Part shown: positions 49,901 through 57,107 of the stretch, piece after piece
How positions within the stretch are numbered: position 1 is the stretch's first letter
How the letters are laid out: each line of letters starts with the position of its first letter
DNA from: Aldehydirespirator sp028819505
GTDB taxonomy: Bacteria; Actinomycetota; Acidimicrobiia; Acidimicrobiales; Aldehydirespiratoraceae
DNA: 64,000 bases
Direction of reading: 5' to 3'
Assembly: GCA_965207755.1 (NCBI GenBank)
Contig: OZ242297.1
Location: 682,001-746,000 of the forward strand
Notes under the pieces: model-generated
Told to the model about the DNA's origin: nothing
The model's input: only the letters and a program-made list of their open reading frames with translations
The model's database searches: none
Program-made: the position numbers and the translations under genes

Positions 49901-51687
49901 ACGCGGACGAAGCCCACGACCTGCTGCGGCTGCTGGGGCCGCTCACGCTCGACGAGCTGGTGGCCCGGACCGCCCCCTCGGCGGGGTTTGACGCCCAGCG
50001 GGTCTCAGGATGGGTACGCGCCCTGGTGGAGCAGCGCCGGGCCATCGAAGTGCGCCTGGCCGGGCGCGACGTGGTGGCCGACGCGGCCGACGCGGCCCGG
50101 CTGCGCGACGCGGCCGGGGCGGCCCTGCCGGTGGGGCTGGCGGCCTCCCACACGGAGCCGGTGGACGACCCCCTCGGCGATCTGTGCGTCCGCTACGCCC
50201 GCACCCACGGCCCGTTCCTGGCCCGCGACGTCGCTGGTTGGCTGGGAATGGGCGTGCAGCCGGTGGCCGCCCGGCTGGGGTCGCTGGTGGCCGAGGGCCG
50301 CCTGCTGCGGGGCGAGTTCCGTCCGGGCGGGGCCGACCGGGAGTTCTGCGACGCCGAGGTGCTGCGGCGCATCCGTCGCCGCTGCCTGGCCGCCCTTCGC
50401 CAGGAGGTCGAGCCGGTGCCGCCCGAGGCGTTGGCCCGGTTCCTGCCCCAGTGGCAGGGGGTCGGCGGCCGGCGGCGGGGGGTGGACGCCCTCGCCGACG
50501 TGGTGGCGCAGGTGCAGGGAGCGCCCGTGGCCGCGTCGGTACTGGAGGCCGACGTGCTGGCCTGCCGGATGGCCGGCTACAAGCCGGCTGAGCTCGACCA
50601 GCTCTGCACCTCCGGCGAGGTCGTGTGGGTGGGCGCGGGCGCACTGGGTGCCACCGACGGGAGGGTGCGCCTGGTGTTCCGTGATCAGGCCGCCCTGCTC
50701 GTTCCCGCCGCCGGATCCTGCGAGGGAGCGGTCCACGATGCGCTGCGAGACCGGTTGAGGGATGCGGGAGCGTCGTTCTGGGGTGACCTGGTGGCCGCCG
50801 CGCAGGCGGCGTCGTTGCCCTACGACACCGAGACGGTGCTGGCCGCGCTGTGGGATCTGGTGTGGGCGGGCGAGGTGACGAACGACTCCCTCGCACCGCT
50901 GCGGGCCCGCATCGCCGGCCACCGGTCCGGTGGGCCGCGCCGCCACTCGTCCCGGGCCGGCCGCACCTCGTCTCGGGCCGGACGGTCCCGGCGGGGCCGT
51001 CTCCGGCTCGGCGGTCTCAGCGCCACAGGGCCGCCGTCGGCCGCGGGGCGCTGGTCGCTGGTGGAGCCGCTGCTCGGCCCCCAGCCTGCGCCCACGGAGT
51101 CGGCTCTGGCCCGGGCCCATCAGCTTCTCGACCGCTACGGCGTGGTCACCAGGGAGACGGCCCTGGGCGAGGGCGCCGAGGGCGGCTTCGCGGGCGTCTA
51201 CCCGGTGCTCAAGGCTCTGGAGGAGCGGGGCGAGGCCCGCCGGGGCTACTTCGTGGCCGGGCTGGGCGCGGCCCAGTTCGCCCTGCCCGGCGCCGTCGAC
51301 CGCCTGCGGGGAACCCGCACGCCGGAGCCCGATGCACCGCCGGTGGTGCTGGCCGCCACCGACCCGGCCCAGCCCTACGGCGCGGCGCTGGCCTGGCCTG
51401 AATCGCCGGGAAGGCCGGCCCGCACCGCGGGCGCCCATGTGGTGCTGGCCGACGGGCTGCCGCTGGCAGTCCTCGAGCGGGGCGGCCGATCGCTGACCAC
51501 CTTCGCAGATGCGGAATCCAACCACGCCTGGATCGATGCGATCATCGGCCTTGTCAAGGACGGCCGCCTCCGCAAGTTGGAGATCGCCAAGGTCGACGGC
51601 GCCGCGGTCAGGGAGACGCCATGGGCGGCCCGCCTGGAGGCGGCCGGCTTCACGTCCGCCTACAAGGGAATGCTCTACCGCACCTGA
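46957..51687 (+). CDS. lhr: Lhr-type ATP-dependent DNA helicase (long form)
   Basis: 1576 residues. GTG 46957 (or the adjacent GTG 46960) gives the normal distance to the Q motif. Core motifs: CAPTGTGKTLAAFLWAID (Walker A), VLYVSPLRALAVDVEKNL, VEHVIVDEIHAVAASKRGAH (DEIH box), RIALSATQRPLEEIARFLGG, and the second RecA domain with GLVATSTLELGVDMGAVDLV and GLQRIGRAGHRVGEPSRG. The Lhr-core winged-helix/beta-barrel region follows and then the long actinobacterial C-terminal part (about 900-1576). Lhr proteins translocate 3'-5' and act in mutagen-damage responses. Around residue 345-362 a palindromic DNA segment is translated in frame (QDLGASSGSLRPNTNPRSSG) in a loop between the RecA-like domains. 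Confidence 0.95.
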   Translation: MVAAPSADPSADPLAAFSEPTRAWFASAFLAPTPPQVEGWPAIAAGDHTLVCAPTGTGKTLAAFLWAIDRLMAQGHGASDSGTRVLYVSPLRALAVDVEKNLRAPLHGIQLAAERLGTTVYVPTVGVRTGDTSADERRRLVRHPPSILITTPESLFLMLTSQARQTLTGVEHVIVDEIHAVAASKRGAHLMVSLERLEELCERSPQRIALSATQRPLEEIARFLGGLDADPGGSPVPRPVTVVDSGARKELDVEVVVPVADMASLGETVEQPASAGAAAGPLRRSIWPAIHPRLLELVQSHRSTLIFANARRLAERLAARLNELHLVAEDEEAQNEARDEAAQDLGASSGSLRPNTNPRSSGADGPQHVVESIESLLKAPPPVALGDEQAGTGAAEGFELVKAHHGSISRQRRRLIEDELKRGELRGLVATSTLELGVDMGAVDLVVQVASPGSVSSGLQRIGRAGHRVGEPSRGRIFPKHRADLLEAAAVVERMHAGEVEHTRYLRNPLDVAAQQIVAMCAMDDWTVERLATVLRRCAAFAELSDDVLHSVLELLSGTYPAEEFSELRPRVVWDRAAGVLRGRAGAQRLAVTNSGTIPDRGLFGVFLPDGTRVGELDEEMVYESRVGETFLLGASTWRIMEITFERVVVTPAPGELGKMPFWHGDGPGRPIELGRAVGSLVRELRSGGNDAAEARLRQHCGLDDSAAGNLLAYLEDQAAATGAVPDDRTVVVERFRDEIGDWRVCVLTPFGAQVHAPWGVALQARLREAWGTEVDLMWGDDGIVMRLPEAVDELVVDDLLFDPDEVRDLVVARLPETSMFASRFRECAARALLLPRRRPDQRTPLWQQRQRAADLLSVAAKYPSFPVLLETTRECLNDVFDLPALVELMADLRNRRVRVVAVDTAQASPFAQSLLFSWIAVYMYEGDAPLAERRAAALALDRDLLRDLLGAEELRELLDAGVIADLELELQRLVAGNQARDADEAHDLLRLLGPLTLDELVARTAPSAGFDAQRVSGWVRALVEQRRAIEVRLAGRDVVADAADAARLRDAAGAALPVGLAASHTEPVDDPLGDLCVRYARTHGPFLARDVAGWLGMGVQPVAARLGSLVAEGRLLRGEFRPGGADREFCDAEVLRRIRRRCLAALRQEVEPVPPEALARFLPQWQGVGGRRRGVDALADVVAQVQGAPVAASVLEADVLACRMAGYKPAELDQLCTSGEVVWVGAGALGATDGRVRLVFRDQAALLVPAAGSCEGAVHDALRDRLRDAGASFWGDLVAAAQAASLPYDTETVLAALWDLVWAGEVTNDSLAPLRARIAGHRSGGPRRHSSRAGRTSSRAGRSRRGRLRLGGLSATGPPSAAGRWSLVEPLLGPQPAPTESALARAHQLLDRYGVVTRETALGEGAEGGFAGVYPVLKALEERGEARRGYFVAGLGAAQFALPGAVDRLRGTRTPEPDAPPVVLAATDPAQPYGAALAWPESPGRPARTAGAHVVLADGLPLAVLERGGRSLTTFADAESNHAWIDAIIGLVKDGRLRKLEIAKVDGAAVRETPWAARLEAAGFTSAYKGMLYRT
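47985..48036. repeat. 52-bp nested palindrome inside the lhr coding region
   Basis: Outer arms GGATCTTGGG (47985-47994) and CCCGAGATCC (48027-48036) with one T-G pair; inner hairpin TGGGTC-CCTGC-GACCCA (48003-48019). It is read in frame without a stop. It has the same two-level architecture as the intergenic palindromes but a different sequence. Confidence 0.75.
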
Positions 51688-51710
51688 GGGCCTCACGGGC
51701 CGGGCGCACT

Positions 51711-53252
51711 TCAGTTCGGGCGGTTGTTGCCGATGGTCCGCTCCCCCCGCCGCCACTGGTCGAGCGCGAGCACCAACGCTCTGTCCGTCCAAGCACGGAA
51801 TCGCGTCCGGACGGACTCCAACCGCTCAGAATAGTTGATCTGGAAGACCTCGCCGCACACGGTCTCCCGATCGACGACCTCCATCCTCGTCGGCATTGGG
51901 TCGTAGTCATCCTCGTACTCGTCAGGTGTCTCAGGTTGACGGCGGTAGAAGCACATCGACACTCCGATGAGTCCACGGAACTCCGTGCCGATTCCATGGA
52001 AGGACGCCAGTATCTCGGAGCGGCCGTTCTCCGTGTCGAAGGCGAGTCGCACCCACTCGTGGTGGCGGCGGACATTCGCGAAGTAGTCCAAGCTCTGGGC
52101 TGTCTCAACGACCTGGTGCCTGTTCCACTCGCGTCGCCGCGGATCGTCATCGGTCCCGCTGTCACACCAGACGCGCCTTGCTTCGTGGTCGCCCAAGCGA
52201 TCGGCAAGTTGGGCTTCCAGCTCCTGGAACCGGTCCTTGCAGAGTTCTCTGATGGATACGGCGATGTCAATCGCCTGCCCAAGCTCTGTTGGAGTGGGCT
52301 TGGACTCGACACTGAACATTTCGCCGATCATGTCGAGCATCCGTTCCACCTGGACATGTTCTCGCTTGATCTCTTCGGTGATCCCGATCGCCTGCACGAA
52401 ACGCTTTCGCTGAAGGTCTGCGATCAAGTGGATGAGAGGCTCCAAGTCTCCGCCGTCCGCTGACTCGAGGGCGTCGATGTAGATGTGCCTGTCGTCTCGG
52501 GTGACGACCAGGGGGAACCATCCCGTTCGAATGAGCACCAGCGAAGCGATGGCTCTAGCGATCCTCCCGTTGCCGTCTTGGAAGGGATGGATCTGTGCGA
52601 AGCGGTGATGCAGCCACGCCGCGCTCAAGTCGGGGGCTGTGTCTGCCTCCAAGTGTTGACGGTGCATCTCGATTAGCCGGTCCATCTCGGCATCTACGTG
52701 CTCAGGGGGGCAGTATTCGTGCAGCTTGCCGTCGGGGCGGACGGGATTGTTGGGGCGGACCTTGAACTCCCCGTGCCTCAACTCGATCTCGTGCTTTCTG
52801 CCGAACATGTCGATACCGGTCGCGTAGACCTGCTTTCGGGTCATGAACTGGTGCAGTTGCTTCAGGAAGGATGTGGACAGGGGGCGCTCGTTGGTCACCG
52901 CGTCGAAGAGCCAGTCGACGACTTCAGCATGGTCCCCGATGATTCCTGCCACCTGCTCCGGGGCCTGATCGGTGGAGTCGCTTGCGATGAGAGCTGCATC
53001 GATGCCGTGCTCGATCAGCAGCTGGGTGGTGCCGCGGTCCAGCGTGTACAGACGCTCGATGATGCCGGTCTCGATGGCCCATTCCCGTTTGAGCCGCTCG
53101 TTGAAGTCGTCCACCTGCCGGGGGTCGAGCGTGCCGCTGACCTGGTCCCAGGTCCGAGCCAGCGCCGGGAGTTCCTCGCTGGCCGCGGCACGGTCGTCGT
53201 CCGTCAGATCCGCGATGGGTGCCCAACTGTGGCCCACTTCGACGTCGTCCAT
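51711..53252 (-). CDS. Fic-domain protein (predicted AMPylase/nucleotidyl transferase)
   Basis: 513 residues from ATG 53252. N-terminal helical part includes WAIETGIIERLYTLDRGTTQ. The Fic core motif is FAQIHPFQDGNGRIARAIAS with His222 and the HPFxxGNGR anion-binding loop, preceded by PPEHVDAEMDRLIEMH. The C-terminal ~220 residues are an added domain of unknown role (WNRHQVVETAQSLDYFANVR, ESVRTRFRAWTDRALVLALD). Such enzymes usually transfer AMP from ATP to a protein hydroxyl. It converges on lhr (23-bp gap) and follows a decayed PIN-toxin gene; many bacterial Fic proteins act in toxin-antitoxin or defence roles, which is inference here. Confidence 0.92.
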   Translation of the reverse strand: MDDVEVGHSWAPIADLTDDDRAAASEELPALARTWDQVSGTLDPRQVDDFNERLKREWAIETGIIERLYTLDRGTTQLLIEHGIDAALIASDSTDQAPEQVAGIIGDHAEVVDWLFDAVTNERPLSTSFLKQLHQFMTRKQVYATGIDMFGRKHEIELRHGEFKVRPNNPVRPDGKLHEYCPPEHVDAEMDRLIEMHRQHLEADTAPDLSAAWLHHRFAQIHPFQDGNGRIARAIASLVLIRTGWFPLVVTRDDRHIYIDALESADGGDLEPLIHLIADLQRKRFVQAIGITEEIKREHVQVERMLDMIGEMFSVESKPTPTELGQAIDIAVSIRELCKDRFQELEAQLADRLGDHEARRVWCDSGTDDDPRRREWNRHQVVETAQSLDYFANVRRHHEWVRLAFDTENGRSEILASFHGIGTEFRGLIGVSMCFYRRQPETPDEYEDDYDPMPTRMEVVDRETVCGEVFQINYSERLESVRTRFRAWTDRALVLALDQWRRGERTIGNNRPN

Positions 53253-53302
53253 CGTCTTCACCGTATCCACTCTCGCCCGCGCTGCCGGGGATCGCGACCG
53301 GC

Positions 53303-53480
53303 TCAACCTTCCGTGTGCGCCAGCCGCTCGACAGGCTGACCCGCGACTCCCGCGATGAGGTCGGAGTCCTTGTCGACATGCGGCACGGACAGCCTCGCTG
53401 CCTCCGCGGTCGCCGCGATCAGCCGGCCGGCATCGACGGCCTCGGTCCTGTCCGACATCCGCCAGAGTCCGTCGAACGGC
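53303..53480 (-). pseudogene. 3' remnant of a PIN-domain (VapC) toxin gene
   Basis: The translated stretch LIAATAEAARLSVPHVDKDS and DLIAGVAGQPVERLA closely match the end of the intact toxin at 56397 (LLVAATAEAASLTVLHVDKD and DLIAGVTGQPVERLA). Upstream of that the similarity is lost within 25 residues and no start or first acidic residues remain. About 110 bp of DNA are shared with 56397-56510, forming a direct repeat around the intervening genes. Confidence 0.85.
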
Positions 53481-53702
53481 GACAGGGCGGGCCAAGCCTT
53501 CGCGGTCCGCCTGCCAGACGTGTGATGGATCGACGTGGCATTGTTGATATCGTAAGGTAAGTTGGACATGTAGCCGGAACTCCGACCAGTTTCTGAGTGT
53601 CGACTAGCCGCCGCGCCGGGCCAGCGTGCCCGGCCGGAGGCCTCGGAGCAGCCCTTGCGGGCGTCCCAAGCCAGTCGTCTCGAACGGTAGAGGAGGGCCG
53701 CC
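53481..53702. other. 222-bp gap between the PIN remnant and the HTH gene
   Basis: It contains TTGATATCGTAAGG near 53546, reminiscent of the dyad before the intact vapBC pair (57064), so it may be the lost pair's promoter. GTAGAGGAGG at about 53688 is the ribosome site of the HTH gene. Confidence 0.4.
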
Positions 53703-54701
53703 ATGGCCGCAGTCGATCCGCAGCACGCCGTGCTGCACACGAATCTGGTGGATCCGACGGAGGGGGTGGCGCGCCCCGGGCTGACGCGTCACGAGACGGA
53801 GTCGCTCGTACGGCTCGCAGGGGAACTCCTGTCGCAGGCGAGCGATCCGGACCTGCTGGCGGCCCGCGAGCTCCGGCGGGATCCGCCCACCCTCGCGAGT
53901 CTGGGCCGGGCGCGAGGCGTCTCCGCGGAGGCGGTGCGCATGCGTGTCGTTCGCGACGCCTCGTTGCTCCGCGAGCGGTTGGCGAGCGACCGATTCGGGG
54001 CCGTCCAAAGGGCGGCGGAGCTGCTCAGGGGTGATCTCGGGCTGGTTGCGCTCGTCGAGGGCGACCCTGTCCAGCGGTGGGTGAGAGCGCTCGGCGCCGG
54101 CCGGTTCGAGTTCATGCGGTGGATCGCCGGCTATGTCCACAGCCGCGGGTTGCTTCTGCGCGGCCACCGAGCGCGGGCCGGCTTGCAGAGGTCCATCGAC
54201 GATGTTGTCGGCGACGGATGGCTGATCAACGTCGAGGACTTGACCGGCGCCCTGGCCGGCGTCATGGATCCGCAGGCACTGCTTGCCCTCATGGCAGACA
54301 CGGGCGCATGGCGCGACATCGGGGACGGGTGGCTGGTCCGCTGGGACGGCCGGCTCGAGGCGAAGGCGGAGCGGGTCCTGCATCTTGTGGGCAGGCCGAT
54401 GACGCCCGCAGAGTTGGTGGAGGCCATCGGCAACGGCTCCGCCTCGTCGATCAAGAACCATCGAAACCCGGCGATGGTGCGCATCGACAAGCATTTCAGG
54501 ATCGCGCTCCGGGAGTGGGGGCATGAGAAGTACGAGGGCATTGCCAAGCAGATCATCCGGAGGATCGAGCGCGGCGGCGGCGTCGCCAGCCGGGTATCGA
54601 TCATCGAGGAGTTCACCGCCCGTTTCGGCGTGTCCGAGTCATCGGTGATGGGAGCCCGCGCAACGCTACCCAATTCTAGGGTGGCGCTGCCCGATACTTG
54701 A
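53703..54701 (+). CDS. Multi-HTH protein with sigma-factor region-4-like segment, function unknown
   Basis: 332 residues from ATG 53703, 5-6 nt after AGGAGG. Three DNA-binding-like parts are visible: TLASLGRARGVSAEAVRMRV (about 62-80; sigma region-4-like), the winged-helix-like AERVLHLVGRPMTPAELVEA plus IGNGSASSIKNH (about 220-255), and a C-terminal RVSIIEEFTARFGVSESSVM. The middle (about 100-215) is helical and unassigned. It is unlike housekeeping sigma factors because regions 2 and 3 are missing. It may regulate, or partner with, the phospholipase-D-like gene downstream; no known family name can be assigned with confidence. Confidence 0.75.
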   Translation: MAAVDPQHAVLHTNLVDPTEGVARPGLTRHETESLVRLAGELLSQASDPDLLAARELRRDPPTLASLGRARGVSAEAVRMRVVRDASLLRERLASDRFGAVQRAAELLRGDLGLVALVEGDPVQRWVRALGAGRFEFMRWIAGYVHSRGLLLRGHRARAGLQRSIDDVVGDGWLINVEDLTGALAGVMDPQALLALMADTGAWRDIGDGWLVRWDGRLEAKAERVLHLVGRPMTPAELVEAIGNGSASSIKNHRNPAMVRIDKHFRIALREWGHEKYEGIAKQIIRRIERGGGVASRVSIIEEFTARFGVSESSVMGARATLPNSRVALPDT

Positions 54702-55415
54702 TTGCCGCGAGAGCGGTGCGCGACGGCGAGAGACCGCTATCGTAGCGATCCGCCAAGTCCATATCATCCCAAAGAACTGGTGCTGACCGCCCACGGGATG
54801 CGTGATAGCCGAAAGGGATCTTGTGCCGGCAGCATCCAATCGAAATGTGAACAGGTCTGGTTGCAGGACTTGACCGTAGGCGAGGTTCCAGACAGTCATT
54901 ACGTGGTCGGGTTCGCGGTGTTCGTCGGCGGTCTCGTGCCCGCTGGCGGGTTGGCGGCGGCAGGGGAGCTGTCGGTGCAGGGCTCGCCGCTCCAAACCGT
55001 GTCTCAGCCGTTCACGATCCAGCCCCCAGGCGTCGCCCATCCCGATGGCTACACGCTGGTGCCCACCGACAAGCTGAACCTCGACGGATACCCCGACGAC
55101 GTTCTGGTCAACTGCAACCGACCAGCGTGGACGGACCGTTCACCATCGACCCCGAACGAGACTGCTTGAGCATCGAGGCGGGCTCGCTGAAGACGAGCAA
55201 CGAGTACAGTGGCTGACCGCTGGTCGGCGCACCGCTCCATCGCACCGAAGGGGGCCGACATGCCCAAGGACTACTGCAAGCGAACCGCGGCGGAGGGCGT
55301 CGGCAATCCGGCCCGCCGAGCGATGTTCGCGCTGCCGTTACCGTCGATGGTGAGCGACCTGGGATTCGCTGGCCAGGGTCGGGAAGCGGAATGACGATGA
55401 ACGGATCGGGGGACC
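54702..55415. other. 714-bp region with no well-supported gene
   Basis: A plus-strand frame (54702-55169) contains QDLTVGEVPDSHYVVGFAVF and TLVPTDKLNLDGYPDDVLVN, which look protein-like and may be a gene remnant. No start with a ribosome site is clear, and the opposite strand is also open in part. A further short frame from ATG 55260 (MPKDYCKRTAAEGVGNPAR, to 55394) directly precedes the phospholipase-D-like gene. I cannot recognise either. Confidence 0.35.
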
Positions 55416-56198
55416 GTGACGGCCGCTGACAGGATCGACTGGTTTCTCGCGGACCATCCTGGGGGCTCGTTGATGGTGTTTGTCGGCTATGCGACCCCGG
55501 CCGGGTTCGCTTGGCTGGCTGAGCGCACGGAGGGCCGTGCTGTCCGTGTGCTGGTGGGCGATGCTCGACCGAAGTACTGGAAGGGCAGCAAGAGCCACCG
55601 GGAAGCAGCCGCCGAGTTCGTGCGGCGCGATGATGTCGAAGTGCGGAACTGGTACACCAAACGCGCTCGGCAGGGGCCGGCAGAAGCGCACCTCAAAGCA
55701 TGGCTGGTCTGCGATGGCGAGACCGCCACTGCGGTGCTCCACGGCAGTGCGAACCTCACCCACAAAGGGCTCTATCGCAACGTCGAGACGATGGCCGAGG
55801 CGCACGGCGACGACATGGCACGGATCGACCAGCAGGCCCGGGAGCTTTGGGACAAGGGCTGGGATATGCAGGGTCGGCTGCTCGGGTACCTCGGCACGGG
55901 ATCAGATACGCGCCAGCGCCCATCAGCACCCGCCACTCAGTCGGCCCCTGTGCCCGTCGACGGTCGCCATGTCGTGTCGGATCTCCCGCACGGGGCAACC
56001 CGAGGGCGTCGGCGGGCGTGTCTCCACGCTTGGGGGTGGGGCGCCGGGATCCTCGTCGCTCTCATCGTCGTGGCGCTCGCGGTGGTACTCGTCGTAGAGC
56101 ACTGGAGCACGATTGTCCTAGCGTTCCAAGGGCTTGTCGTCGGGATCGCGATTGCCGTCGTGCTAGTGGGCGCTGCTGCGCTGAAGCGATATCTGTAG
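55416..56198 (+). CDS. Phospholipase-D-like (HKD) protein with two C-terminal membrane helices
   Basis: 260 residues from GTG 55416. The single HKD-type motif is AHLKAWLVCDGETATAVLHG followed by SANLTHKGLYRN (H-x-K-x5-D with the SxN that follows), as in dimeric nuclease-type members such as Nuc/BfiI. KYWKGSKSHREAAAEFVRRD and EVRNWYTKRA precede it. Residues ~205-255 contain two hydrophobic helices (GAGILVALIVVALAVVLVVE and LVVGIAIAVVLVGAAALK), so the catalytic domain probably faces the cytosol while tethered to the membrane. Whether it cuts DNA, RNA or lipid is unknown. With the upstream HTH gene it forms a possible two-gene unit. Confidence 0.82.
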   Translation: MTAADRIDWFLADHPGGSLMVFVGYATPAGFAWLAERTEGRAVRVLVGDARPKYWKGSKSHREAAAEFVRRDDVEVRNWYTKRARQGPAEAHLKAWLVCDGETATAVLHGSANLTHKGLYRNVETMAEAHGDDMARIDQQARELWDKGWDMQGRLLGYLGTGSDTRQRPSAPATQSAPVPVDGRHVVSDLPHGATRGRRRACLHAWGWGAGILVALIVVALAVVLVVEHWSTIVLAFQGLVVGIAIAVVLVGAAALKRYL

Positions 56199-56396
56199 GA
56201 AACGACTCGGCGCCATGGCGTCGATGTCACGCGCAGGACGCTGCGGCCCCCCCGCGAGGGTTCGTTGGCCTCTGGTGTCTGCCACCCTACGAACCTCCCC
56301 CGTGTCGATGCGGACCCCGGTGTTCCCTGACCGCTGGCTGGCGCTGGGCGCGGTCCTGCTCGTGGCAGCGGAAGTCGTGGAGGCTGCGACGGAGGC

Positions 56397-56807
56397 TCAA
56401 CCCGCGACGGCCAGCCGCTCGACAGGCTGGCCCGTGACTCCGGCGATGAGGTCGAAGTCCTTGTCGACGTGCAGCACGGTCAGACTCGCGGCCTCCGCGG
56501 TCGCCGCGACCAGCAGGTCGGGTATCGACGGCCCGCGATGCTGCCCGACATCCGCCAGAGCCCGTTGAACGGCGACGGCTCGGTCCTCGATGGCAGGGGT
56601 CAGGTACTCCACGGGCATGGCGCTCAGCGGAAACCCGGCCTGGATCTGCCGCAGGTCATCGGCCGAGCGCGCCGAGAAGCCGACCTCCAGTCGGGTCAGT
56701 GTCGAGATCCGGACCAGCCCGCGGTTGATTCTCGATGCCCACTCCTCAGCGTCTGGACTCGAAGCGAGCCGGACGAGCGCGGACTTGTCGATCAGCCAGG
56801 CCGTCAC
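56397..56807 (-). CDS. vapC: VapC-type PIN-domain toxin
   Basis: 136 residues. PIN acidic residues are in LIDKSALVRL (Asp), STLTRLEVGFSARS (Glu), PDLLVAATAE (Asp) and HVDKDFDLIAG (Asp). GTG 56807 gives the classic 4-nt overlap (GTGA) with the antitoxin stop; GTG 56813 is also possible. VapC proteins are RNases that cut tRNA or rRNA when not held by VapB. A 3' fragment of a close relative is at 53303. Confidence 0.92.
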   Translation of the reverse strand: MTAWLIDKSALVRLASSPDAEEWASRINRGLVRISTLTRLEVGFSARSADDLRQIQAGFPLSAMPVEYLTPAIEDRAVAVQRALADVGQHRGPSIPDLLVAATAEAASLTVLHVDKDFDLIAGVTGQPVERLAVAG

Positions 56808-57025
56808 GACCACGCGGCGCGCATCACGTCGGGATCGCGGAGGTCGGCAATCCGCTCGCAGAAGTGTCTCAGCGACTCCGCGGCCGCTTCGTCTGCGGGA
56901 ACATGGCGCTCGCGTCCCAGGACTCGTCGCAGGTACTCCGCCCTAGACAGGCCGGCTCGCGCCGCGTTGGCTTCGATTGCCGACACGACGTCACTTGGGA
57001 CGTCTCGGATGAGTAGGTCGGTCAT
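56804..57025 (-). CDS. vapB: Ribbon-helix-helix antitoxin (FitA/VapB type)
   Basis: 73 residues. TDLLIRDVPSDVVSAIEANA and ARAGLSRAEYLRRVLGRE give the RHH fold of FitA-like antitoxins; the acidic C-terminus (DEAAAESLRHFCERIADLRD) would bind the toxin. GGGAGACC lies 5-8 nt before the ATG. It is the first gene of the pair and presumably represses its own promoter through the dyad at 57064-57081. Confidence 0.9.
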   Translation of the reverse strand: MTDLLIRDVPSDVVSAIEANAARAGLSRAEYLRRVLGRERHVPADEAAAESLRHFCERIADLRDPDVMRAAWS

Positions 57026-57063
57026 GGTTGGTCTCCCAAGGCTGGATCAGTTGCCCATCGAAC

Positions 57064-57081
57064 TGATAGCATATGATATCA
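57064..57081. promoter_or_regulatory. Dyad before vapBC, likely autoregulatory operator
   Basis: TGATAGCATATGATATCA is palindromic except at two positions (TGATA-x-CATATG-x-TATCA). It lies 39 bp before the vapB ATG in an AT-rich pocket where the promoter must be. Confidence 0.6.
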
Positions 57082-57107
57082 CAGCTGGGGCGGAACCCTC
57101 GCCGCTG

